Below are positions 1 through 42,599 of a DNA stretch of 64,000 nucleotides, piece by piece. The stretch lies in the NCBI GenBank assembly GCA_949318235.1, contig OX439127.1, forward strand, positions 1,049,617-1,113,616, in the 5' to 3' direction. This DNA is from Ecdyonurus torrentis. Taxonomy: Eukaryota; Arthropoda; Insecta; Ephemeroptera; Heptageniidae. The notes beneath the pieces were generated by a model, which searched no databases, was not told the origin of the DNA, and was given only the letters and a program-made list of their open reading frames with translations. Position 1 is the stretch's first letter. Each line of letters begins with the position of its first letter. Position numbers and translations under genes: made by a program.

Positions 1-729
1 TGCAGCTGCTGAGGGATGGCGTATAATTCTCAAGCATGATACGGAAGTTGTGTCAAGGGACAGTGGGCTCGTGGAAAAAGAACAAGCCGATCACACAATC
101 ACACAGGACTGGGCCCCAAATAAATACGTTGGGACTGTCACATTTGACGTACGAGCTGCGTCTGGACATTCAGTGCCCCAGAAACACACTTTCTGTCAGT
201 TTTTACTTTACCACACAAACATGCAATGCACTCGTCTTCTGATCTAACATCACCTGACTTTTATCTCCGGGGCTAAGTCAAGGACCAGGTCTTCAAGAAG
301 AAAGTGCGTGACATGCTCGAGTTCAAACAGCGTATCACCACCGCTATCGAGGCCATCACTCCGCAGACTCTCCGTAACCTTTCGTGCGAGCTAGAGGTTA
401 GTCTCGACGTGTGACGTGCTACCAATGAGGCACATTGTATAGGCCTGGAGCTAATGTTTCAGAAAACTTGAGTGGGACCTAACAAATTTTGAATCTGTAT
501 GTGTTTTTTTTTTAGATGATGCAAGCGTGTAAAGGTGCAAATTAGGCGTCAATTTTTCTTTTGCAGTTTTTGATGCAGCAAGTATAATAATAATCTGATT
601 ATTTTTATGTTTTGATTATCAAAATTGTCATATTTGAAGCTTTAAGTTATTGTATAAAAATTCATCTACGTTGAGTCTTATGTGTTTTTTTAACGTCTAA
701 ACACCCTCAGAGACTTTATGGACACCCTG
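1..729. mobile_element. Palindromic mariner-derived element, copy 1 (cut by window edge)
   Basis: Positions 1-175 on the - strand encode the middle of a mariner-like transposase (...CVIGLFFFHEPTV...). Positions about 235-430 on the + strand encode its C-terminal part (RITTAIEAITPQTLRN). It ends GGACACCCTG at 729 after the conserved tail GTCTAAACACCCTCAGAGAC. It has stops and frameshifts and is not functional. The same reversed junction occurs in the copies at 29742 and 34607. Confidence 0.8.
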
Positions 730-2603
<1,874 letters not shown>

Positions 2604-3604
2604 CACTGCAAACAGAGAAGTCTTGTAAAAAGACATTTCTGAAGTCTCAAAACGAGTCAGCCTTATTTGAGGCAGTTGAACTGTCTTTTTCAGTGTCTTC
2701 CTTTGAAAGACCCTAAAACCGTCTTTATCTGAGACACTACCCCTAGCCTTGCAGAGACGATTAAAACGTCTTCAAATTAACCAACCCTACCTAACCTGAC
2801 CCTACAATATACTACCAAACCTATTACATTACCTATCATGCTACCTGATAGACCTCTAAAATGTCGACCTGAGTAAGTTTACCTTGATCTGAAGTTAAAC
2901 TGAAACAAAATCAAATTTATTAAAATTTTATAATAATATTAACTAATTACGTTCCCTTAAGACCAGATTATAATTCATTGACACTGAATAAAAATTGAAA
3001 GGAGTTATTGATTATACTATACTAAAGTCATATAATTTTATGCTGTTATAAATCAATTAAATATAGAAATATGCTATACAAATGTAAAAAAAAATATTAT
3101 TTATGGTACAGGATTATCATAATTATTATTAGAAAAAACAAACATAAGTCACACGTAGATTTAATTTGATTTAAATTTATTTTACGTCATTTCACATCTT
3201 CTACAACATTTTATATAGATATGAAAAACGAATGTTTTAATTTAAAAAATAGCAAGAAAAAAAAACCTTAATAAAAAAAAAAGAATAAAAAAAAAGAAAC
3301 AATAAAAAGTCATGCGGATTTGTTACGAGATCCTCAGTTCATAACATAAGATTGTCCTTTATTCAGGGTCACCTTTGACACTCGGAATCACGCGCAAAGG
3401 CCCAGCATGTGCTTGGTGTAGAGTAGAGCACCATGGTGTAGAGAGAGCGCAGACCACATCACTGTGACTATAACAAATTCAGTCCCTAAAAAAATAGTTT
3501 TATTTTAGTATTATTATTATTATTATTACCAAATTAATGATTTAAATAAGACTTAAAAATGGTCCCGTATTACTTTTTTTAAATAAAAATAATAATAAAT
3601 AAAC

Positions 3605-3732
<128 letters not shown>

Positions 3733-4293
3733 AAGGCATCATAAAGTATTATATTAAATACGACTTAATTCCTGATATAAACTGCATAAAACTATGCTAC
3801 TAAGCATAAACATAATTATGCTTAAAAATTTATGCTATTCAAATTTAGTAATGATATAAAATAAATATTGACACAGATTCAGCATTTAAAGAACTTTATA
3901 CCCCTTCTTTAAAATACAAAAAAAAAAGAGAGAGAGAGAGAGAAAATATAACAGGAAAAAAATTACAAATAGATAAATAGGGGAAATAAATGCATATCAA
4001 AATAGAAAACTCCCTAAAAGTAAGTAAAAAAAAAAAAGAAGAAGAAGATGGATAAAAGAAATTTAAACATGCATTTCATTGGCATTTGTTTGTTAGATAA
4101 ATATAAAAAATATTAAACAAATTAAGATTAAACTGTGAATTCTGTATTAAAACGACTATAAAATTTATAAACAAGAAAAATAATAAAAGCTGTGACCTTT
4201 TCTGATATTTTAAATGAATATATTATAAAATAACTGCTGTTCTATATAAATTTTGAAAGAAAACAAAATAATTATTTAATACTGAAAGAGGAT

Positions 4294-4296
<3 letters not shown>

Positions 4297-4370
<74 letters not shown>
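4297..4370. repeat. (GA)n microsatellite
   Basis: A GA run of about 72 bp. Shorter GA tracts lie at 3926-3946, 4877-4905 and 5026-5046, and a poly-A run at about 4613-4641. Confidence 0.95.
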
Positions 4371-4372
<2 letters not shown>

Positions 4373-4612
4373 TACTTGATAAAGAACTTACTCTGTCTTC
4401 GAAAACCAGGCAGCTGTTCCTCATCAATGTGTAATCGGCTCATGATAAGATGCACTTTTATCGCTCACACTGTTGCGCTATATACAAGAAATACATACTT
4501 TTGAATAAGTCTATAATAAAAAGAAAAAAAACTAAAAAGTTCTGCTTTCAAAACAATAATATAAAAAGATGTGAAATAATAAAACACTACTAGAGGCAAA
4601 TTTAAGAATAAG

Positions 4613-4643
<31 letters not shown>

Positions 4644-5980
4644 CGCAATATAATAGAATGTTCTGCAGCGCAATTGCAATGTTATTTTTATCTTAATTAT
4701 TGCGTGTAAAAACCAATAATTAAATGTAAATTTATAAAACTTATATAGAAAACAAATATATTATAAATGTTTATATAAAAAAATATAGCTAAATTAGTTT
4801 CAATATTTTGGAATTAAGTAATTAACCATTCATTTTTATGCAAATTTTAACTTGTAAATAAAATAAAGAGAATGAGGGAGAGAGAGAGAGAAAGAGAGAG
4901 AGAGCGAGTAATGTCCCATGTTCCATTAACTGATTATTTTTAATAATATCTTATATATATATAATTTAAACTCGATCTATGTGAAAATAATTAATTTTAT
5001 TCTAATATTTTAAAGAAATATGCTTGAGTGAGAGAGATAGAGAGAGGAGGACATATATGACTGACCTTGACACATGACCGTGCTCCAGCTGCTGCGGCGT
5101 GTGTCACCATACCGCGATGCGTGCATCTCTCACACCAACGCTGGCGCCCGCCAACCTTGGCGCCAACCGCCTATTTAAGAAATGCATTCATAAGAATATT
5201 GTGTTCTAAAAACAATTTGTTTTGCATTCGTTTATATACCTATATATTGTTCTATATAGCTAATATTAGCTATATATACTAACCTATATACGTTATGGAA
5301 GCATAAGTTTTCGTTATAAAAACATCATGATAGTTTCATGTATTATTGTGACTGATTTTAAGTTATTATATACCAAAAAAAATATCAGGAACTATAATAA
5401 CCACTAAAATTTCTAAATTACTTTTTACATAAATGCAAGAACTCTTATTGTTATACATACCTCTAGATGTGGACGGTATAAAAAAAAGTCCAAGAAGTTG
5501 GACTGTTTCAACTATTGCATGGCGTCAACGGCAATAGTTTTGTGATCCAATTCTGCGGTTTTTTTCAACTTCTTGGTGGTATCTGTTATCACTGGCACAT
5601 AACTATAACACTTATATTTCATATTTTATTGTCACACTGCACTTTATTGATCAATATAAAAATAATAATGGAATAAATTTCGGAGCAACATTTGAGCGCG
5701 GTACTTCAATGTATGCGTCATTTGCCTCGTGGAAAGGAAGTTGCGCTTGACGTTCTTCTTTTGTCATGACGTCACAATGATGATCACGTGACCTACGGAA
5801 GACGGAAGACACTTTTGCAAACGTCTTCCGTCTTCTTCATTTTCAAAAAATGCTCTAAGTCCCATAAACGTCTTAAAAATGAAGACTAAAGAACTGTCTT
5901 TTCGTTGTGCAAGTCTTTACAAACGGCTTTTCAAGAAAAAAGTTGTTAATTCCGACTTTTGCAAAGACACAATTTTTGCA

Positions 5981-5983
<3 letters not shown>

Positions 5984-6039
<56 letters not shown>
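5984..6039. repeat. (TA)n microsatellite between two element ends
   Basis: 56 bp of TA squeezed between the right end of the CACTG element and the left end of the CCTAGACAGCA element. Confidence 0.95.
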
Positions 6040-6042
<3 letters not shown>

Positions 6043-6229
6043 AGACAGCATAAATTGGGTATTACACGTATATTACACGTATATTACACGTGTATTTCGT
6101 ATCGTAGATTTATGGTGGATATTTGGTGTATTCGCCAGCTCAATGTCCGCTATATTACGGATAATATATATCTATAACACGGATAATATACGTCGAATTT
6201 TGATCTACGCTAGTCGTTTAATATCCGTC

Positions 6230-6480
6230 TATCATATACGTGTATTAAACGTATACCATCGACGTATAATATACGTTCACCTTCCACGTGTATTAAACGT
6301 CTACCATCAACGTGTATTATACGATTACCATCGACGTGTATTTTACGATTACCATCGCCGTATAATATATGTTCAGCTTTTACGTATTTTCTACGTTTAC
6401 CATCGCCGTATATTATATGTCCAACGGTCAACATATAAAATACGCCAATGATAAACGTATAAAGTATACACGTTCAGCTA
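6230..6480. repeat. Degenerate 24-bp tandem array
   Basis: Successive units follow ACGTGTATTATACGATTACC with variations (TTAAACG, TTTTACG, ATATATG). Because 24 is a multiple of 3, the array stays open in several frames and yields an octapeptide pattern on both strands. I treat this as non-coding. Confidence 0.75.
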
Positions 6481-6999
6481 AAAATATACTGTACATACCT
6501 CGTTAATTCATGTTTATTTCCCGTAGTTTCATAAGCTGTAGATTCATACGTTTGTTATCATTTACAATATTTATCATCCTACCTATCAAAATAGTGAAAT
6601 ATGGAAATTAAAAAAAAAAAAAGGAATAGTAGCTAATGAGGTGGAAATATATAGGGGAAAATACAATAAACACTTCAAAATAATTTGAAATTTAATATTA
6701 TATATTTTATTATTGTAAAAAAAAAATACTCTGAAGTTCTTTTTTGCTGTTTTGCGCACAATTTTATTATTTTAACAATTTAGTATCACATATAGCACAC
6801 TGTAAGTGATCGTGTTTAACTGCCGTCCTGCAGCATACTAACAGCGAGACACTGGGATAGCAAGCAAAAACCAGCATAAATACCGTTAAGGGTAGAAAAG
6901 TGGGAGGTATAGGAGGCAAACATGTAGTGACTTGTTCGCGAGATATCTCCCACTACTTTATTTACATTATCCGCATATTACACGTATATTATACGTACA

Positions 7000-7385
7000 T
7001 TGTATTGGTAGGATTTATGGTTTACAAATCCACGTGTAATAAACGATTATCTGGCATCGTGTATTCTACGTCGACAGATCAACGCTTATTACACGTATAA
7101 AATTGGTGTAAACTTTAAGGTTGAAATTTGGTTTAAAAATACACGTTGAATATACGATTATCTGGCATCGTGTATTCTACGTCGACAGGTCAACGTTTAT
7201 TACACGTATAAAATTGGTGTATACGTAAACGTGGAAATTTGGTTTACAAATACACGTTTAATAAACGATTATCTGGCATCGTGTATTCTACGTCGACAGG
7301 TCAACGCTTATTACACGTATAAAATTGGTGTATACGTAAACGTGGAAATTTGGTTTACAAATACACGTGTAATAAACGTAGCTTT
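7000..7385. repeat. 111-bp tandem repeat, about 3 copies
   Basis: ACGATTATCTGGCATCGTGT recurs at about 7043, 7154 and 7265, giving a period of 111 bp. Each unit also carries TTATTACACGTATAAAATTG. Copies 2 and 3 are the most alike. Confidence 0.85.
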
Positions 7386-7626
7386 ATAAACGCATAATCA
7401 ACGAACACTATTCCACGAGTATTCGACGTGTAAAAGATGCATACCAATAAACGTGTAATGGTATCCCAAATTTAGACGTATAATAGACGTTGTATTTTGG
7501 TGTAGCAATACACGTTGATGTGTACACCTAAAATATACATCTATTAAACGTGGAAAAGTGGTGTACACCATAAATATCCGTATAGTTGGTAAATACACGA
7601 GTATTATCCCATCTAGTGCTGTCTGG

Positions 7627-10637
<3,011 letters not shown>

Positions 10638-10730
<93 letters not shown>
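10638..10730. repeat. (TA)n microsatellite
   Basis: About 93 bp of TA directly left of a block of CTCGTATTTTGTCA repeats. Confidence 0.97.
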
Positions 10731-10732
<2 letters not shown>

Positions 10733-10744
10733 CGACGTTCTTGC

Positions 10745-10900
10745 GAAAAAAATATGTAACTCGTATTTTGTCAGGCGAAGCAAAATCTTTAAGACTTTTT
10801 TTACGCTAATCAAAATGTGTAATTCGTATTTTGTCACCCGCATTAAAATGACTGCCTCATTTTTTATCACGCGAAGCAAAACGAGTAACTTTACTTTTAG
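10745..10900. repeat. Degenerate CTCGTATTTTGTCA repeat block
   Basis: Three irregular copies of ACTCGTATTTTGTCAGGCG followed by AAGCAAAA. A related block occurs at 49435-49500. On the - strand it produces a repeated RVTKYELHI-like translation, which is an artefact. Confidence 0.6.
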
Positions 10901-11089
10901 ACAAAAATGATTTTTATAATGTTTTGAATTCTTTGAACAGAGAACAGTGTACATTTTATAAAAAATTACCATTTTAATTTGGCCCATTTTTGCGCGGTAT
11001 AAAATGTGAAGGGTGAAATATGCAATCCCGTGTCTACCGTGACCAAATATCCTTGTTAAAAGATTACTAGAGGCCGCTTTGTGCGTTGT

Positions 11090-11610
11090 AGTGTAGTCAA
11101 CGAAAATTTTAAGAGGAAAAAATTCGGATAGTGCTGAATTTTTGATATCTGGTACGGAAAAATACGGAAAAATATTTTTAGCCTCGCACAAAAAATTCCG
11201 AAGTTTCCTCCTGGAGCTTCAGCCGCCAGGAGAAAAAAATGAGTGAAAAAGAGGGTTCAGGAAAAAAATTATCACGGGAACCCTAATTAAGCTAGAACTT
11301 TTAAATAAACGTTTTTGTGCTGCTGATATATTTAACTGTTAGGAAAACAATTTAAATCGTAGATTAAATAAATTATTTAGCTCTTAATCGACGGTTAAAG
11401 AAAAATATAGGAACTTTTTTGCCAGGAATAGGCATTTTTGTATTAGAAATAATTTTTTTAAACGTTGTGTACAATTTAAGTGTAATTTTTAAATAAATTT
11501 TATTTTTTGTCTAGTACAAAAATTAACAAAGATACAGAGATATAACGAGCGCGAGTGAAGGTGAAGCGGCAGGTGAGGGATGACTTGCGAGTGCAATACT
11601 CACTCGCTCA
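11090..11610. repeat. Diverged single arm of the 11.8-14.4 kb inverted-repeat family
   Basis: It begins AGTGTAGTCAACGAAAATT and carries GAGCTTCAGCCGCCAGGAG and AGAGCGCGAG-like blocks in the same order as the arm starting at 11772, but strongly diverged. It is an older relative lying in tandem with the larger element. Confidence 0.6.
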
Positions 11611-11771
11611 CTCTGTTGTCTTTGCTCTTACAGCCAATGTACTGTAGACTCATTTAAATATTTTTTACAATTATTACAACACTTATACTTTTATTAAAAT
11701 TAAAAGTTATTACAATTGATTTTATTATTTTTGTAATATAGCTTATATAATTATAAATAATTTTATGTTTA

Positions 11772-14444
11772 GGAGTGTAGTCAACGAAAAATTTCATAGG
11801 AAAAAATTCGCATAGTCCTGGATTTTTCAGAATACGTAGAGGAAGTCATCTTATAACTCCTGTAAACAATTCCAAAGTTTTCTCTTAGAGCTTTAGCTGC
11901 CAGGAGAAAAATTTTAAATTTTAGGAGAAAATGTATTCCTGTACAATAAAGTTAATTTTAAAAAAGAAAAATGTAGCTTATATATTAGGGCATTAGAAAA
12001 AAAAATACTTACTTTAACTCTTTTTAATCAGCAACTATCTCAACAAGTAGCAAAAAAACACAATTTTTCCGCCAGGAAAAGTAATTTTGCAATATGAAAT
12101 AACATTTTTACACAAAAATGTTTCAAATAAAAGTTTTTACCAATCTACTTGCCATTATAAAACTGTTTTTAGTTTTATTTCACTACAAAAATTAAGAAAG
12201 TTATAGCGGTTTAAAGAGCGCGAGGTATAGTCAAATCGTAACGCATACGGCGTATACTGCTATACCATGCAGGTAGTGCGAGCTGTTATTGACAATTTTT
12301 GTCATCTCGTGCTAATAATTCTAGAGTTTTTTAACTTTGTACACATATACTTTAGACCCCAATGGTCATTTTGAGCCTCGGAACCTAATTTTTAACCCAC
12401 CCATTTTTTGACCCTAAGGGACCCTTAAAAGTCTAAATGAAGGGTTTTAATGCTATAACTGGCTCAAATATTGTAAATTAACAAGGCAAAAAATTTAAAT
12501 TGTTGATATTATATTATACTTACTAGTTTATAGCCAAAACAACGTCATTAAAATTAAAATAGTAATAAATTTTCCAAAAAAACAAACAAAATTTTCACTT
12601 AGTGCATTATGTTTTACCATAATAATATGCTAGCATGGTAAAATGATTTTATGTCAAATCTAGAAGAATAAAATATATGAATGAGATTAAAATTTATCCA
12701 AATGAATTTCTTAGGTCCTCTGGCATGATTTGTGAGTGGTGCCTATAGCTAGGGTAAACCCTTGCACCCCTGGCATCACTTTAAATGACAGAAATTTTAA
12801 TGAAAATCGATTTTTATTTACTTAAAAAAAATTATATTTAAAAATTTTCTTCGTTTTTACCAATAATTACGTGCCAGCATTTTTTAGGTCTTTCGAAATC
12901 ATGTAATTTTTGGACCCCATTGCAAGGGCCATTCCTTAAGCTTAAGACCATGGTGACTTTTAAAGAAAGCAAAGTTGAAAATGTTTTAGAATATAAATAG
13001 TCACATACTATGCCTACAATTTATAATATGTTTTTAAATATACACTTGCCAATATTGAACAGAAGGTTGTTTATAATTAAAAAATTAACACTTAAAACCC
13101 TGAGACCCTTGCAAGGGTTACTCATGATATGGAGACCCTGAAATTGTTAAAACTCACAATACAGAATTTAATTCTTATGCATATATAGCCAATCGTATGG
13201 ACAATTATCATACAACACGAAGTGCAGCATATTTTGAACTACAATTTTTTGCCTAAATAGTCCTTGCAAGGATCTCATGGGTTTAAGGGCTTCATTTTAA
13301 TTATTAACAACTTTCTGTTTAATATAGGTAATTTTTATTATATATTTTTTTTATATATTATAATTTTTTATGTATAATTTTTTGTTAATTAAATAAAGTT
13401 CCATTTTCATTAAAATTTCTGTTATTTAAAGTGATGCCAGGGGTGCAAGGGTTGACCCTAGCTATATGCACTACTCTCAAGTCATGCCAGAGAACCTAAG
13501 AAATGCATTTGGATAAATTTTAATCTTATTCATATCTTTTATTCTTCTAGATTTGACATAAAATCATTTGACCATGCTAACATATTATTATGAAATAACA
13601 TAATGCAGTAAGTGAAAATTTAAGTTTTTTTTAAAGAAAATTATTTACTATTTTAATTTTAATGACGTTGTTTTGGCTATAAACTAGTAAGTATATATAA
13701 TATCAACAATTTAAATTTTGTTGCATTGTTAACTTACAATATTTGAACCAGTTATAGCATTAAAACCCTTCATTTAGACTTTTAAGGGTTCCTTAGGGTC
13801 GGAAGGGGTGGGATAAAAATAAGGTATCGAGGCTTAAAATAACCATTGGGGTCTTAAGTATATGTGTACAAAGTTTAAATACTCTAGAATTATTTGAACG
13901 AGATGACAAAAATTGACAATAACAGCTCGCACTACCTGCATGGTATAGCAGTATACGCCGTATGCGTTACTATTTGACCATACCTCACGCTCTTTAAACC
14001 GCTTTAACTTTCTTTATTTTTGTAGTGAAATAAAACTAAAAATAGTTTTATATTGGCAAGTAGATTGGTAAAAACTTTTACTTGAAACATTTGTGTGTAA
14101 AAATGTTATTTCATATTGCAAAATTACTTTTCCTGGCGAAAACATTGTTTTTTTTTTTGCTACTCGTTGAGATAATTGCCGATTAAAAAGAATTAAAGTA
14201 AGTTAAAGTGTAATTAGTATTTTTTTTAATGCCCTAATATATAAGCTACATTTTTCTTTTTAAAATTATCTCTAGTGTTAATTATTTTCCAGGAATAAAT
14301 TTTCTCCTGAAACTTCAATTTTTTCTCCTGGCAGCTAAAGCTCCAAGAGAAAACTTTGCAATTTTCTACAGGAGTTATAAGATGACTTCCTCTACGTATT
14401 CTGAAAAATTCAAAACTATCCGAATTTTTTCTTCTAAAAGGCCT
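11772..14444. mobile_element. Giant inverted-repeat element, right end in assembly gap
   Basis: The left arm (about 11790-12830) is mirrored by the right arm (about 13390-14443). Paired blocks include TAGAGGAAGTCATCTTATAA with its complement at about 14370, ACTGCTATACCATGCAGGTA at about 12260 with its complement at about 13940, and CCCTTGCACCCCTGGCATCA at about 12760 with its complement at about 13430. The spacer contains more CCCTTGCAAGG-type repeats. No coding potential was found. The outer right end is hidden by Ns. Confidence 0.8.
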
Positions 14445-14644
14445 NNNNNNNNNNNNNNNNNNNNNNNNNNNNNNNNNNNNNNNNNNNNNNNNNNNNNNNN
14501 NNNNNNNNNNNNNNNNNNNNNNNNNNNNNNNNNNNNNNNNNNNNNNNNNNNNNNNNNNNNNNNNNNNNNNNNNNNNNNNNNNNNNNNNNNNNNNNNNNNN
14601 NNNNNNNNNNNNNNNNNNNNNNNNNNNNNNNNNNNNNNNNNNNN
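14445..14644. other. Assembly gap (200 N)
   Basis: Exactly 200 Ns, probably a fixed-size placeholder, located where the palindrome arm should finish. The true size is unknown. Confidence 1.
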
Positions 14645-14818
14645 GAAAACTAAACTATCTGCGCACCTCAAATTTGGAATCGTAGGCTCTCTGCCACTCC
14701 CGACTTTGAAGCATCTCTTACCAGCAATCCATTAAAGATGCTTCAATTTTAGGACAGGCAAAGGGCGATGATGTTCAAAATTTGAGGCGTCCGGAGGACT
14801 ATAGATAGTTCAGTTTTC
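14645..14818. repeat. Hairpin (MITE-like inverted repeat)
   Basis: It starts GAAAACTAAACTATCT and ends AGATAGTTCAGTTTTC. Inner blocks CCTCAAATTT/AAATTTGAGG and GAAGCATCT/AGATGCTTC pair in order. Arms are about 85 bp. The left side may continue into the gap. Confidence 0.65.
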
Positions 14819-14918
14819 CGCGGAGCTATTGATTTGCTATAATACAACTTTGAAATATCATGGCACAATTCACTTGAAAAAAGCCTTATTTGGTTGTAAT
14901 TTTTAACCATCATTTCAG

Positions 14919-39332
<24,414 letters not shown>

Positions 39333-39438
39333 TAAAATTTTTCATTTTATTAATATTTACTATATGTAATTAATCAGCCTTGATATTATATTAAACATAA
39401 AAATTATACATTAATGTACTATATTGAAAAAAAAAACT

Positions 39439-39444
39439 AATAAA
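39439..39444 (+). promoter_or_regulatory. Polyadenylation signal of the lectin gene
   Basis: AATAAA about 107 bp after the TGA at 39330-39332, in an AT-rich 3' region. It is the nearest canonical hexamer downstream of the last exon. Confidence 0.5.
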
Positions 39445-40090
39445 ATACCTTACTTACTCAGCTGTTTGATTTTCTATAAAAATTGAAGCATTTAGTTATG
39501 TATTTACGTAATTACTTTTAATAGAGGGAGAATATTTTAAAAAGTCACAAGTTTAGGTGCAAAAACACATTATATAAAATAATTTGTATTTTATTTGTCC
39601 ATAGCTGTCAAAATAACAATGTCTCGATTGGGATTGATGTATTTCCATAAAAAAATATAACAAGAAAAAATAAAATATATTTATTATCTTAAAATAAGGT
39701 AATATTTTACTCAGGTCTTGCAACCAGACCAAGTTCGTGTTAGTAGTTGCATACGTCGTATCGTTTCTCCCTGTGACTTCAAATCCCCACTTTGTTTATG
39801 ACTAAAATTACATAACATGGTAATAAGGCTTCTTCATTTCAGATCATGCTATTACTTGCTACAATATATTTTGTAATGTATCACTTCAACTAAGATATTT
39901 ACGAACTTAACAAAGTTTTTATTTTCTTAGAACTTGTATTTGTAATTTATTCTTACTTAGAAGCAGGTTTTGCAGCAGCACTAAAATCTATGTTACAGCT
40001 AAATTATTTTCAAGTATACATTGAACAAAAACAAGTTATTTTTAGAGTTGTATTCTTTTTTACATGTAATAAATAAAAATACCCTAATAT

Positions 40091-41000
40091 ACTTCCGTTA
40101 ATGGCACCTTTTTAAGTAACTTGAATACTTTCATGGGATATGAAATTTCCCAGACCATTATAACAACGTTTTTTAACCTCATGTCTCCAAATTTGTAACA
40201 ATTATTTAGTATATTATCTCTTTACTAATCGTAAACACTTACAGAAAACTTGTATCCCTTATACCCCTTCCTCTGTTCTCTTCTCCCTTATTTTACTATT
40301 TTAACTAAGATTTTTATTTTTCAGTATTATATTTCATAAAACTTGAACCAATTTATCATTTCTCATCCTAATCAATATGTTACAGTAGTTTTTCACTTTT
40401 AATATCCTCTCCATAAATTATTTCTCCCTTTTCTCTTCTACCCTGTGCCCTCCCTCTATTACAAGAACACCCAAAATATCAGTAAAATTTTGCCATTTTT
40501 TCCAATAATGTTTACAAATATAAACAAATTTATCCATCAGTCCCTCCCTCCCTCTTTCCCTCCCTCCCTCCCTCCCTCCCTCCCTCCCTCCCTCCCTCCC
40601 TCCCTCCCTCCCTCCCTCCCTCCCTCCCTCCCTCCCTCCCTCCCTCCCTCCCTCCCTCCCTCCCTCCCTCCCTCCCTCCCTCCCTCCCTCCCTCCCTCCC
40701 TCCCTCCCTCCCTCCCTCCCTCCCTCCCTCCCTCCCTCCCTCCCTCCCTCCCTCCCTCCCTCCCTCCCTCCCTCCCTCCCTCCCTCCCTCCCTCCCTCCC
40801 TCCCTCCCTCCCTCCCTCCCTCCCTCCCTCCCTCCCTCCCTTCCTCCCTCCCTCCCTCCCTCCCTCCCTCCCTCCCTCCCTCCCTCCCTCCCTCCCTCCC
40901 TCCCTCCCTCCCTCCTTCCCTCCCTCCCTCCCTCCCTCCCTCCCTCCCTCCCTCCCTCCCTCCCTCCCTCCCTCCCTCCCTCCCTCCCTTCCTCCCTCGG
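40091..41000. mobile_element. Relative of the (GGGA)n piggyBac-type element, reversed and degenerate
   Basis: Read on the - strand, 40540-40090 follows the right flank of the element at 16362: ATGGCAAAATTTTACTG, GGGTGTTCTTGTAA, GGGAGGG, TTGTTACAAATTTGG, and a degenerate CGGAAG end near 40091. The (CCCT)n block sits in the equivalent place. The TTAA at the left end is not clean. Confidence 0.6.
40541..40998. repeat. (CCCT)n microsatellite
   Basis: About 458 bp of CCCT with only four or five substitutions (CTTCC, CTTTCC), purer than the tracts at 16633 and 17959. The long Leu/Pro/Ser or Gly/Arg/Glu frames through it are not genes. Confidence 0.97.
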
Positions 41001-42060
41001 GCAATCAGTACTTGAGTAAAAGAAGCGGTAGTAATAATTAACCAAAAAAAAATTTATTCATTATATACAGTTATTCTAAAATTCAAATATTTTAGATCGT
41101 AGATAGAGAGATCTTATTTAATCTAAAGATAAGAATAGCTATTTATAATAAGTATTTTCACTTTTTCAATGTATTCAAAAGAGAATTGTTTCGAGCACAG
41201 AATAAAATTTATCATAATATAAAACATTTAATTCGTAGAAAATTCGTTCTCAGATTTTTATTTTTCTAACAAATACCCAATTAAAATTTTTATTCTATTA
41301 AAAATTTTACTTTATTTTGACCAACGTATAATAAACATTACAAAAATAATGCATCCAGTAATTTATGTTCATATTCATGTTTAGTTATCATGTTCGTAAC
41401 ATATAACAACTTAACATAAAATTGCACGGAATTTTCATATAAGGAAATATTCCAATTTTAAAAAAATTATTATATAATGATTCACATATATATCTTTTAA
41501 TTTTCAAAATTATAAATATTAGAATACATAAAATTAGTGAATAAGACAAATAAATAACAAAATTATTTTAAATTTTTACCAACATAAATTATGTTATAGT
41601 AATAAAAGAAGTTATTTTATAAAAGTATGCAACTCTATGCAAAATAAGGGAGTAGTGTTTGAAGACTGAGAATGAAAGAACAAATATTACACTTTAATAA
41701 ATATTGAATAAAAATAGCATTTACAGAATAATGCTATACTTGGTCTATACGGCTGGTGCAGACAGAAGCTCAAAGAATTGAAACTAATTCGTTGTCAAAC
41801 AATGACAAATCAAAATCGCCTATCTTTTGAAATTTTGGGCCGAACTATATATAGCAATCCGAAAAAATAACGATCTTATTAAATATACGAAAATAACTAA
41901 CATCATAGATATGTCAGTTTTTCTCGTAAAGCAGAGCTATAACTGTCATTTATACTACACAATATCATGCACCAATTGCATATATTGTGCAATTTTAAAA
42001 GTCAAAACAGAAAAAACGATGATTCATAATAAAATAAAAGATAATTCATATCATGATTCA
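41001..42060. other. AT-rich DNA, no feature supported
   Basis: A 95-codon frame at 41827-42114 crosses into the left end of the next TTAA element and has no recognisable similarity. Confidence 0.5.
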
Positions 42061-42064
42061 TTAA

Positions 42065-42599
42065 ACTCTAGTGCAAGGACAGGTTCTGTGTCATTTTGGA
42101 GTAAGTTTTTTTAAATTTAATTTTTTGGTAAATGCTTAAAAATTATGAAATTTTGTTATTTCCTAAAAAGTGGTGACTTACTTATTTTTAAACAAGATGA
42201 GCACGCATTTATGATTGCATATATTAGAGTTCTTAAAGTTTTGATTTTGCGTGGATAGCCGTACAGGGCCTTTAACATCTGCATACCTGCTCTACATAAA
42301 ATATATAAAAGGTCACCCTTTGTGTAGTCGATCACAATAAAGTGTAAATTTTATTTTCCTCAAAGTTACAAAAAATAAAGAGGGGACCATTTTTTACAAA
42401 AAAATATAAAGTTAGGTATACCATAATTGCGATAACAATGTTTTAATTATTTTCCTCTATAGTTTAATTAAATTTGGGTTGTCTATAGAAAAATGAGCTT
42501 CGGTCAAAGGATACCTTTTGTAAAATTTAACTAAGAAAATAGGGCCTGCTTGACTAGGCTCAGCCTTCCGCGCAAATTTTTTTTCCGGTGTCCTGAGGG
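42065..42599. mobile_element. CCCTCA-ended TTAA element, complete copy
   Basis: TTAA at 42061-42064 and 42600-42603. The ends are ACTCTAGTGCAAGGACAGG and GGTGTCCTGAGGG. The interior matches the elements at 15887 and 61940 (GTTTTGATTTTGCGTGG, CATCTGCATACCTGCTCTA, AAAGGTCACCCTTTGTGTAG). At 535 bp it has no coding capacity. Confidence 0.72.

Noticed and set aside
6210..6434. 74-codon - strand ORF with an octapeptide repeat (GNRIIHVD-like)
   Set aside because: It is explained by the 24-bp tandem array. The opposite strand is equally open and there is no start or splice context.
40541..40998. Long ORFs of Leu/Pro/Ser or Gly/Arg/Glu repeats in the CCCT/GGGA tracts (also 16633-17014 and 17959-18264)
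   Set aside because: Pure microsatellite translation, open on both strands. It has no non-repetitive coding context.
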